Assembly (NCBI GenBank): GCA_022457155.1
Contig: JAJGOT010000473.1
Span: 186,001-250,000 of the forward strand
Reading direction: 5' to 3'
From: Cladopsammia gracilis
Taxonomy: Eukaryota > Cnidaria > Anthozoa > Scleractinia > Dendrophylliidae
Length of the DNA stretch: 64,000 nucleotides
Under the pieces are notes generated by a model. The model was given only the letters and a program-made list of their open reading frames with translations, ran no database searches and was not told the origin of the DNA. How positions within the stretch are numbered: position 1 is the first letter of the stretch; each line of letters begins with the position of its first letter. Positions 14,301 through 26,300 of this stretch are shown here, in pieces. The position numbers and the translations under genes are program-made.

Positions 14301-17300
14301 AAAAATGCAAGGACCACTTGCACAAACAGTAGCAAAATATAGCTGGATCTTTGTTCAGATCAGGATCAGCAATGAACTAAATAAAAAAACTTTAACATGC
14401 AAGGCTGATCAGACAGCAAATTCGTTCGATTTCTTTTAATAAGATTTGCCCGATATTTCGGTTAGACAAAACTAACCTTCATCAGGGGCTCACTTGTCGA
14501 CAAGTGAGCGACCGATTTGGGGAACACAGACGTGCAGTTGAGAAAGCCCTGAAGAAAGAACATCAGGATCAACCTACTGCCGTGTCAGATCACTTTGCCC
14601 TCACCGGACACTCCATTACCGACCTCCAAATCATCCCATTAGAACTCATTAATTCTAATAGAGACATGATCCGTAAAGCGAGAGAATCATATTTAATCAC
14701 TATAGCCACTTTATATCCTCAAAGATTCTGAGAACTCTTTATTACACACTAGTTTATCCATACCTTCATTATGGGAATATAATTTGGGGCAATACATATC
14801 CAACAAGGTTAGAATCCATAAAAAAAATTACAAAAGAAGATAATACGAATCATTACATTTTCAGATTATAGAGCACATACAACCCCACTATTTCAACAGT
14901 TATCTATTCTACCACTCGATAAAATAAATGATGAAGCGATAGCATTATTTACATTTAATTATTTCAATAGGATGCTTCCTGTGACATTTAAGGATTTTTT
15001 TAAACTCAATATGGAAATGCATAGTCCATAAAAACTATGCTCGTACGAATTATAAGAAATATTCTATCAAATATAAAGGATGTCAGATTTGGAACAACCT
15101 CCCAGCAGAAATTATAAACTCTAGATCATTATATGTATTTAAGAAAAATATCAAAAAATACCTTCACACTCAATCAACTTAATTGATTAGTTAAAATTCA
15201 TATGAACATTGCAGCCATATGTATTCTTTAAATGTAGTATCACCTTTGTAACAGGGGCTCTCCCCGTAAAGCCCAGAAGGGTTTGTTGAGGGCTCCTGCT
15301 GCTTTTTAAGACACTGTAATATATCATCTTTGTAAATAATATTATTGGGGCAAATAAATATTGATTGATTGATTGATTGATAGCCAATACACTTGAACTA
15401 GGTGGAATGAACAGACGCGACGAAATTTAATCTTCCACATATTTATTGTTATTATCATTACTAACCGTTTCTAGTTTTCAACCGTTGCTTGTTTATTAGC
15501 CTATCGTGCGTCAGCATTTTATCTTAGCCCATTTTAAATATTGTTACCGTTTGTTTCCCATCTTCACTTAGCTTTCCTAGCCCCTGATGAAGGTTAGTTT
15601 TGTCTAACCGAAATATCGGGCAAATCTTATTAAAAGAAATCGAACGAATTTGCTGTCTGATCAGCCTTGCATGTTAAAGTTTTTTTGACTTCAAAACAGC
15701 CTAAAGATACTCGCTCTCGGGAAAACCAGAGTAAAACGCCGGTTCATGTTATCGGGACTTTCGAGAAACGGGCCCGTTTCTCGAAAGTCCCGAAAACTTT
15801 TCGGGCCCGAAGCCAAATGTTCGGGGGTGGAAGCGGAATAATTGGATCTGTACAGCCCCCGAAATGATCCCGACCCCGAAATGATCCCCGACCCCGAAAT
15901 GATCCCCAAATCGACCCCGAAATGATCCCGACCCCGAAATGATCCCCATTTTTTTCACACTGACCCCGAAATGATCCCCAAGTATTTTTTGGAATGGAAT
16001 GGCCTTCCATCCAGAGAAAGCTGGAATGAATAAAATAAAGGCAGTTAAGGTTACAGTGTACTTACAGATCGAAAATTTATTGAAAATTTTTTTGGCGTTA
16101 AAATAAAGTTTACAGAATGAACTTTCATCCAAAAAAAAAGTATCGAAAAATAGTGAAAATTGACGGAGAAATGACGGTATAACTTTTGTGGGCGGAGTTT
16201 GTTTATTAAGAGATATGTTTTTTAAGTGCCGTTTTCTCAAAGTTAATTTTTCGCTTGTTGGGGACACTTTAAATAGCTACAACTCAAAGGGAATTTGTTC
16301 GATTTTCTTTAAATTTGGACAGAAGCTAGGCTAACATATAGTCAACAAAAACTTGCCGGCGAATTTCTTAATTCCGAAAACTTTTTTGTCAAGAGGCATT
16401 TCCGTGCGATCATTCCAATTTTTTTCTCCCCTTTTCGAAAATATTCTGTAACTTTTCACTGCAATTGAATATGGAAAATCGCCGACACGTTTTTTAGCGC
16501 TTCGTGTCCGGAAACCCGAGAACAAATCAAATTAGCAAAATATAATAATCGCTTTGAGTTATAGCGTTTTAAAGCTGATTCGGACGTTCGAATTTAGACG
16601 TCGTAAAAAATTCGACAATTCATTTTATTACCAAATGGTTTCCATATTTAGATAGCCAGCTCTATAATCTTTAATTTGATATTTGGTAGGTATATTAAGT
16701 GTAATCTTAACACGCTAGAGCTGTTATACTGGAGACACCCCCGAAGGTACACTGTAACCTTAAGGAAATTTTGATTCTCATTATATGCAGTATTCACTTA
16801 TTTATTCATTTTGGACAATTCTTAAACTAAATAATTATAACGCATTTTTTAACGATTTTTCAAGAAACTATATCATTTCTTATTTTTTCGAGTGTAGCGT
16901 TTTCAACTGTAACTAATAACAAATACAAACTTATCCGCTTCTTTTGCAGACCGGCATGATTTAAAAGAGGAAACAAACATGATCGAACGTGAACATCAAC
17001 AACCATATTATTTCAGCAACGAGAAGTACAACACAATCATACGATCAAAAACTTAAATGGTAACAATACAGCTCAGGAGATACAGCTAGTCTATCAAAAC
17101 AATACGAAAGAATCGTTATTAAGTTTAATACTGAATGCGTGTTTGTAGCGGTCAAAGTTTAAGGTGAAGCTTCCTGTATGTCACCAATGGGGATGCTCCT
17201 TGTAACGTTTGGGCTCCTGTATGGCACCACTAATTATTTATTGCGTCTGTCTACAGTTGCACGTTTAGAACATGAATAAGATAGAAGCTCAAGTCAGTTG

Positions 17301-20300
17301 AACATTACTTCGACTTCATATAACATGTTTGATATTCCGTCTCATGTCACAGTAAAGATGTACTTTCGAGTTTAATTTCGCTAAGTTACCTTGCGCATAA
17401 GGGTAATAGCGAATCGAAAAAAGCATTCCAATTCTGGTATCTTTTATGGCTTTCTTTTTATCTTTTGAACATTCCCTTGTTAATTTTACATAGAAGCTAC
17501 ACCCTAGAGCTACTGTTCACTTTCAGTATGTGTACCACTGTTCATCTTTAGTACACTCGTCACACATGTAACAGTCCTACATAAGGCCGCTTTCATTAGC
17601 GTAAACACCTGCAGATAGGCACTGGAATTTCTTACAGCATTTGGGGCAAATTTCTTCTGTCACTGCGTTCCCCGTACTTCTTTTTCAAGTATTCGACAAC
17701 ATCCTCCCCTTCATTAGATGATGGCATGTCCACACAGTCTAAGCTGTGATAGTGAGCCTCCGCTTCGTGCCCAAGTAGAGTCATGCATTTGAGATCTTGG
17801 CCGTGTTTATTGGAGACATCAGCTTGTTACCATTTAAGTTTTTGATCGTATAATTGTGTTGTATTTCTCGTTACTGAAATAATATGGTTGTTGATGTTTA
17901 CGTTCGATCATGTTTGTTTCCTCTTTTAAATCATGCCGGTCTGCTATAAGAAGCGGATAAGTTTGTATTTGTTATTAGTTACAGTTGAAAACACTACACT
18001 CGAAAAAATAAGAAATGATATAGTTTCTTGAAAAATCGTTAAAAAATGCGTTATAATTATTTAGTTTAAGAATTGTCCAAAATGAATAAATAAGTGAATA
18101 CTGCATACATGAGAATCAAACTTTTCTTAACTGCCTTTATTTTATTCATTCCAGCTTTCTCTGGTTGGAAGGCCATTCCATTCTATTCCAAAAATTACTT
18201 GGGGATCATTTCGGGGTCAGTGTGAAAAAAATGGGGATCATTTCGGGGTCGGGATCATTTCGGGGTCGATTTGGGGATCATTTCGGGGTCGGGGATCATT
18301 TCGGGGTCGGGATCATTTCGGGGGCTGTACAGATCTCACTTATTCATTATTCCTTTCATTTTTTTCGAGGTTATTCATTATTCATTTTTAAATTTTTCTC
18401 GTTATTCATTATTCCGTATTCGAGTTTTTTAGGCAGCTTCTTACTTGCAATTTTTGTGAAATAGAAGATTTTCACTTCAATTAAACTATGATTTAAAACC
18501 GACAGCGTCATATTCAATCTAATTACCGTATTTATTGAGACTATCCAGACTGGGGTTTATTTAGAACTCAGCCTTATAGACGTGGCATTTATTCTTATAT
18601 ACTGTACACTGAACTAAAATGTACACTAAACATCGACACAATGACACCGACTTCTCGACTTCTTCTCTTATTAAAAACTTAGATACAAAAAAGTTATTGC
18701 GAATGCTGTATTGAGTGGTTTGTTGAACTGTTCGGTATACGCTCCGTCGTTTCTTCAAAACTAGACCTGATATACCCGGTGTTTATTTCAACCCGGCATT
18801 TATTCTTGATTTATTCCTGGCACGGGAACGAGAATATGCGGTAACGTTCATTTGGGTTTGGTCAGGTTTTCATAATGACTCAAATGTCGACAAAAAAAAC
18901 TTGCTTAGCAGATAAATCAAAGCTAATAGTATTTATTTCTCAATAAATTCAAATAATATTACGAGAATCAATATTCCAGCATATACAGTCAACTGCGACC
19001 ACTTTTTCTTGCACTAAGGGTGGTCGCTTAAGAGAGAGTTGACTGTATATTAGCCTGCATAACAGGCGTTATTGGGGGCGCTCAAGCGGGTTTTGGGGCG
19101 AGAGCACGTAGCGCGAGTGCGTGTCTCGCGCTGCGCGCTGGCGACCTAAAACCCGCTTGAGCGCCCCAATAAAGCCTGTTATGCAGGCTAACTGTATATT
19201 GACCTATATTCGTTTATTTGACACATATCTTTTTCCATGTAGTCATATTTACTTTGCGCAAATTATTGGAAGATAACTAAGGCCCGGTTCAGACGCCGAA
19301 CTTTTCATGAGCCGAACTTAATTCGAATTTTGGACCGACCCAAATTAACAAAAGTACGCCTGTTGATTCAGACGCCGAACTTAATTAGCCGAACTTAATT
19401 CAGTTTGAAGAGAAACAAATCGAAAGGTCAGCGATTTTCAGGCAAAGATGTCAGAACACGCACCAGTCGTTATAATAATTTATGCATTAGGTTCGGCTCA
19501 TGAAAAGTTCGGCGTTTGAATCAAAGTCGTTCCAAAGCCGAAATTCCCGGCTGAGCCAGGCGGGAAGAACGGCTGAGCCGTTCCAAATTCAAATAGCCGT
19601 TCTTAATTGATTCAGACGCCGAACTTTTCATGTACTTAATTTAAGGTATTAGGTTCGGCTCATGAAAAGTTCGGCGTCTGAACCGGGCCTAAGCTCCACA
19701 TTGTTTGATATTATTATTTACAATGGTACGTGCCGATATGGAGAGTTTGGATAAAGTCTGCTCTCTGCTTCGAGGGCAGCAAAATTAATAGTAAAAGTGC
19801 CAGAGATCTCGAAGAAAAAACCTGTGATATTAAGTTATCTCTGGACCTAATTTTGTAATAAGCATCTATTTTACTGCAAATCAACAGACACGTCACAATA
19901 TTTTTTTCCCTTCTCCAAAACAACTATGCTTCAGTCGACAAAAATATCTCTCTTCCTTCTCATCCCTAAAATCGACTAATAGGATCCCACAAATTATGTC
20001 TTAATAAATTATTAACTTTGTCTAAAGTTATTTGAATAGAATTAAATACTGCCATTCCTATTCACAAGCTTTACGCCAGGGAACAATTTTACAGCATAAA
20101 GTTCCAAGGAGACGTCGGGGCTGGAAATGTAACACTATGGGGGATGTGTTAACCAATTACCGTCGAGATATTCCCAGTCAAAAGCAGCAGAGGAAAACGA
20201 TTTGTTCGACTGAGTTTGGTTTCGTTTCGTTTCTCAAAATACCGAAACTGCCTTTTTGCACTCTGAATCTACTTCGCAGACGGTCGCGTAATACCATGTA

Positions 20301-23300
20301 TGCTAGCCCGGTCGACAATTGACTAAACAGAGAACTATAATAAATCAACATTTAAACAGTTAAAATTGACCGACCTTTCCGATCTTTTCGACCGTTTTGA
20401 GATACGCTGTCACCTTTCGAGTATCACCAATATGCGAGCCAGCGAGTCAGCGAGTCATGCGAGCCATGGCTGCGAGCCAGCGAGTCATGGTTGCGAGCCA
20501 GCTAGTCATGCGAGCCATGGTTGCGATCCATGCGAGCCACGTTAAATAACGCCTTGGAGGTTGCGAAAAACAAAACAAAAGCAACGCGGCACGCAATACA
20601 CAATACACGTACACAGAAAAGGGAGAAAAACTTTTGCTTTGGAAAAATTGTGTGATATTAAAAGGGGCTGACAGGCTAAACACGACTCCCGCTGTTTCGT
20701 GATGTAATAGGTCTTTGACCTTTAGAGTTTAGCTCTAACAAGTATGTCTTTTAGAGATTTTCCTCTTCTGTAGGAGATGAGAGGTGGTTCTCTGTATATT
20801 TCCCTTAGCAGTGGTTGATTTTCGACTAAATGCCATTTGTTCATTAAAATATTTTTAAGGTTAAGCACTGATGGATTGTACTGTATGACAAAAGGCATTA
20901 ATCCGTTTTGCACTTTTTGTTGAAGTGTCGACTTTCTATCTTTAAATTTGACTTCTGCGAGGTTTATCAGATAATCTGGATAGCCTCGGACACGCAAGTG
21001 TGATCTGAAATTTTTAACGCTTTCTTCAAATGTTGTCTTTAGGGCATCGCCTTTGATAAATCCTTTTTTCACGCCTGGAGCGTGACAGGAAGAGAAATGC
21101 GTGTATTGAAATGCGTGTATCGAAATGTCTCAGTAGGTTTAAAGTGCGTGCGGTTCAAAGATTGAATCTTTGTAGAATCTCTCGCCTTTAAAGATAGTAG
21201 TGTCTAGGAAGTTTGTTTTCTCTTCTGATATTTCAGCCGTAAATTTTATGGTCGGATGGTGCATGTTAATGTTTGCTTCTAAAAGGGGAACAACAGGACT
21301 GGGAACGAGTATTTGTGTTTTCGCGTGCCTCGCACGAATGCCTCGCTGGCTCGCAGCCATGGCTCGCATGACTCGCTGGCTCGCATATTGTGCATCCCCT
21401 CACCTTTCAGGCGACCAGGATTGGGAACGTGACCTGGAAATAATGCAATTTTGATAACGTATGAAATGTAGTGAACAACAGCTAATTAAACATGAATCGA
21501 ATGTCAGTTACGATATCAAACTTGAATTCAACGTACCGTCTGTCGCGATCTCTCTTCTTGTTTTTCCCCATTTGTGAATTACTGTTCGATTAAACACTCC
21601 GAGACGTTACTCGAGGCAGACAGAATCTGCTCACGATGGCGTTTTACCGAGAGCGAGTATCTTTAGGCTGTTTTGAAGTCAAAAAAACTTTAACATGCAA
21701 GGCTGATCAGACAGCAAATTCGTTCGATTTCTTTTAATAAGATTTGCCCGATATTTCGGTTAGACAAAACTAACCTTCATCAGGGGCTAGGAAAGCTAAG
21801 TGAAGATGGGAAACAAACGGTAACAATATTTAAAATGGGCTAAGATAAAATGCTGACGTACGATAGGCTAATAAACAAGCAACGGTTGAAAACTAGAAAC
21901 GGTTAGTAATGATAATAACAATAAATATGTGGAAGATTAAATTTCGTCGCGTCTGTTCATTCCACCTAGTTCAAGTGTATTGGCTATCAATCAATCAATC
22001 AATCAATATTTATTTGCCCCAATAATATTATTTACAAAGATGATATATTACAGTGTCTTAAAAAGCAGCAGGAGCCCTCAACAAACCCTTCTGGGCTTTA
22101 CGGGGAGAGCCCCTGTTACAAAGGTGATACTACATTTAAAGAATACATATGGCTGCAATGTTCATATGAATTTTAACTAATCAATTAAGTTGATTGAGTG
22201 TGAAGGTATTTTTTGATATTTTTCTTAAATACATATAATGATCTAGAGTTTATAATTTCTGCTGGGAGGTTGTTCCAAATCTGACATCCTTTATATTTGA
22301 TAGAATATTTCTTATAATTCGTACGAGCATAGTTTTTATGGACTATGCATTTCCATATTGAGTTTAAAAAAATCCTTAAATGTCACAGGAAGCATCCTAT
22401 TGAAATAATTAAATGTAAATAATGCTATCGCTTCATCATTTATTTTATCGAGTGGTAGAATAGATAACTGTTGAAATAGTGGGGTTGTATGTGCTCTATA
22501 ATCTGAAAATGTAATGATTCGTATTATCTTCTTTTGTAATTTTTTTTATGGATTCTAACCTTGTTGGATATGTATTGCCCCAAATTATATTCCCATAATG
22601 AAGGTATGGATAAACTAGTGTGTAATAAAGAGTTCTCAGAATCTTTGAGGATATAAAGTGGCTATAGTGATTAAATATGATTCTCTCGCTTTACGGATCA
22701 TGTCTCTATTAGAATTAATGAGTTCTAATGGGATGATTTGGAGGTCGGTAATGGAGTGTCCGGTGAGGGCAAAGTGATCTGACACGGCAGTAGGTTGATC
22801 CTGATGTTCTTTCTTCAGGGCTTTCTCAACTGCACGTCTGTGTTCCCCAAATCGGTCGCTCACTTGTCGACAAGTGAGCCCCTGATGAAGGTTAGTTTTG
22901 TCTAACCGAAATATCGGGCAAATCTTATTAAAAGAAATCGAACGAATTTGCTGTCTGATCAGCCTTGCATGTTAAAGTTTTTTTATTTAGTTCATTGCTG
23001 ATCCTGATCTGAACAAAGATCCAGCTATATTTTGCTACTGTTTGTGCAAGTGGTCCTTGCATTTTTACAGAAGTTATTAGTGTTTTGAAGTCGTTGGAGA
23101 ACTGTAGGGGTGACTTTTTTTACTTCTCTCTGGAAGCGGTTAAGTTCTCGTTAGCCTGCATGGCTGGCGGTTTTTTTTGCGCGTGATGCTGAATTCGGTG
23201 AGTGTCGGTGGATACAATTACCCAACCAATCACAGGGCGCATCGTAATGGGCCCCAGTAAAAATATTTTGTGATCACAGTGTGATCACAAATCACGCCCG

Positions 23301-26300
23301 TGATCACGGGCGTGATCACTCCTTTTACCGTGATCACGTGTTTGGAAATGCGTGATGAAGGCGTGATGAGAGTGATCACGCCCGTGATCACTCCCAAGAC
23401 CTTGATTTCCTTCAGAGATGGCGTGATCACGGTTATGTAAAGGTGTGATGGACCTCAAACCTCCATGTCAAAAAAATGCAATCGTAAAATTTTCTAACAC
23501 TATCACTCGGATAAAATAAAAAACAAAACCAGAATAAAATTAACAGGACGAAAACTAATCGAAAAATACGACAGGATAGTGCTGCTCAGCTTTGCCATTT
23601 GAATCATTTCCGATGGTTTAACATTTCACAGTATTTTACTTTTCAAGACTGGAAGAGCTTTACCCTGGGTGCCAGAGATGTTTTTTTTTAGTGAAAACCG
23701 GCTAGTTTGAGCAGCAAAGACGCGACAGCGAGGCGCAACGTGGCGAGAAAAAAAAAGTCCGTCTCGCGAGCTTCTAACCGTTTATGCGGTTAATTTCACT
23801 CATGATATTTAGAGAACGGACCTCTTGATCCAGGGTGCGTGGAAGAAGTTAAAACAATAAACTGAAAAAAAAGTAAAGATAACATTTGCCCTTAGGGATA
23901 AACACAGTGAAATTGTAAAGAAGTAAGTGAATGAAGGTTATTTTCTCAGCTAATACTCCAAAGTTATTACTACATCACTGAGTCTTTTATTTTCGATCGA
24001 TAATGGCTAAAGTGTCTGAAGTATGAACGTTTCTAATCAGGGATAGTGACTTTTAAGGTTGATTTAAAAGTGAAACGTTTTATACTTAAGAAGTGGTTCA
24101 TGATTAGCGTACGTCTATCGAGTTATGGTTGCACGCCGGAAGTTTGGAGAGCACGAGGGAAGCGTAAAGAGCGGTTGCTCGAGGCGAGTAAAAACTTGGG
24201 GTTAATCCATGTATCTACATCTACATTTATTAAGTCGGTAAAATCTTTGCAGATATCACACCAACTGTACTAAATACTAAAAAAAAAGCTATTATCAATA
24301 TATACAATACACGGGAATAAATGAATAAAAATGTAGCTAAATATATAGGATAAAATGTATGTTACACTCCAAACTCAACTAAATGTATGTAAATATCAGT
24401 GGCGACTCAGGCGATTTATTGGAAATGTATGTTGTGTTTGTGGCGTTGAGTACATGCCAAATGCCACGTAATTGTTTTTTTATCCTGCGTTGAATTTCGT
24501 CCGTATTATTACACTCAAAAATGCTAGGTTAAACAAGACCTCACAATGAATCACAACACCAGTAATTGTCTGTTATAATTTTATTTACAAGCTTAATTTT
24601 TACAACCCTTGGCATTTCCAAACAAAGATAGATTACTCTTAAGAGGTTTGAATGAAACTTTCTGTCGAACTTTAGGCGAATATATAGTTCTGACTGCCTG
24701 AGGCGTTGACACGCACAGCGTATTTACAAGCTGTTAATTTATATATTTTACTTCACAAACCTAAACTGTCTTCTTTGTTGACGACTGTTTGAGCGGTTTC
24801 AGTTATGTTCTATTACGTTAGGGAAACGAGAAATCATCCAAACGTTTCTTAAAATGTCAATAAAGACGCATTTGCGTCTTATTTGTTCGACAGATATCAC
24901 AAGTGTCCTTCCAATGCGTGGTTTAACGTTCACGTGATGTTTCACAAGGTGTTTATTGTGATATTTCTCTAAAACGTCACACACGCTTTTTTTATCCTGC
25001 TCATTGACAGTTAAAGACTGCAGACTTTCATCACAGTTACGCGCATTAAATGGGAATTGTTCAGAGCTTTCCTCCAGTGCATTGCAAATACAAATCCCCC
25101 CTTCGTGAAGCTTTAAAAAGACTTTTACCCTTCCATAACAGACAGTGTTGTTACATGTATATTCGACTACAGTTGAGTCTGTCTTGCGTGTTTTTGTACT
25201 GAGGGAATAAAATTTTTGACCGTCATCACTCTCAAATCTGCGATAAGGTTCAATTTCATAATCTGCTGGCAACTTTTTTGTCATGACATAGAGTCTCACT
25301 AAGGTCCGTATGTTATTGTCAATTGGCTTTCTCGTGTCTTTTCCGCATAAGTAGCCTCCATTAACTCTGACAAATGTTTTGTTACTACTTCTCGAATAGC
25401 CAGTCAGACTTCGCAACAAACGTTTGCTGCCTTGAGGAATATCACTCTTTTGCAAAATTAATTTTGTAAAGTTAGACAGGCCAAAACAAAGTCCAATTGC
25501 ACATCCGATTTGCTCCATTGCATGATGAGTTCCATGTACAAGAGGTTTGATAAAGGCGTTCATACTTTCAAAGGCGAAGCAGCTGTATGCCCATAGCGGT
25601 CCTCTTCGTGAAACATAGTAAGCCAAGTGCTGCAACATATGGATATTCATGGTACATTTCGTTGGTCCATACAATATCCCCATTAAAAGAACAAAATCTT
25701 GTAGCATGCGATCTGCCTGTCTAAGATCCTCGTTGGATATTGAATCAGAACACAAGATTCCAATTGCACCGACAAGTAAGGACCAATGAAAAATATACAA
25801 AGGATTTAAAATTTTGTGTAAAACTGCCACTGAATAGTGCAGAAGCCAGTTCTTTAGTTCTGTGGCTTTCCAGTGTTTGAGATCTTCTAATGATCTTGGT
25901 AGTCTTCCGACAATATCTGGAGGCTTAATTGATAGAAGTTTATGGGACATAGATGCCTTCTTTGCTCCTATATAAAAAACTTTGTCTTTGTTTCCATCAG
26001 ACATTTGTAGATGCATGATATACTTAACAACTCCAAGACAAACACAATGCATCCAGTCAATTGCAAACGAACGTATCAAATCAAAGGGAAACAACAGTTT
26101 CGCAAAAATCGAGTGTCCTTTGACTCCCATCACTGCTTGCTTCTGAGTGGCCTTTGACGCATATTTCACCTGATCTTCATGAGTCCTTTTCTCGATGTTT
26201 TGTTCATAAGGCCAGTATCTATGGATATTGTTAGGTCCATAACCCTTTCCTTCTGCCTTGCAAAGATGGCAAGCGCATTTGCCGTTGAAGCGTTTCATAT

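Larger units (their letters stand above)
14383..15686 (+). mobile_element. Penelope-like element remnant, left arm
   Basis: About 105-bp termini are inverted (AAAAAAACTTTAACATGCAA and complement), in line with the pseudo-LTRs of Penelope-like elements. Between them lies the C-terminal part of a GIY-YIG endonuclease frame, interrupted by a LINE. The reverse transcriptase part is missing here. A diverged Penelope-like RT fragment lies in the spacer at 20722-21369. Confidence 0.75.
9053..15739 (+). repeat. Left arm of a 6.7-kb inverted duplication
   Basis: The sequence matches the reverse complement of 21643-39751, apart from the 11.43-kb CACTA element in the right arm. For most positions the coordinate sum is constant (48800-48804 outside the insert and 37367 inside it), so indels are few. 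The outer end lies within Kelch coding sequence. The inner end lies at ctctcgg..taaaacgcc. Confidence 0.9.
15853..18327. mobile_element. TIR element with repeated CCCCGAAATGATCC units
   Basis: The ends are about 170-bp inverted repeats made of six to seven units of the type ccccgaaatgatcccc, followed by ggaatggccttcca. Homology continues inward as inverted repeats of several hundred bases (16764-17065 against 17826-18115). The flanks are palindromic (gatctgtacag), so TA, GTAC or a longer duplication cannot be told apart. A piggyBac-like MITE interrupts the left half. Confidence 0.75.

Noticed and set aside
15749..16267. 172-residue minus-strand frame
   Set aside because: It runs across repeat units, the end of a TIR element and a TTAA insertion, so it is chance.
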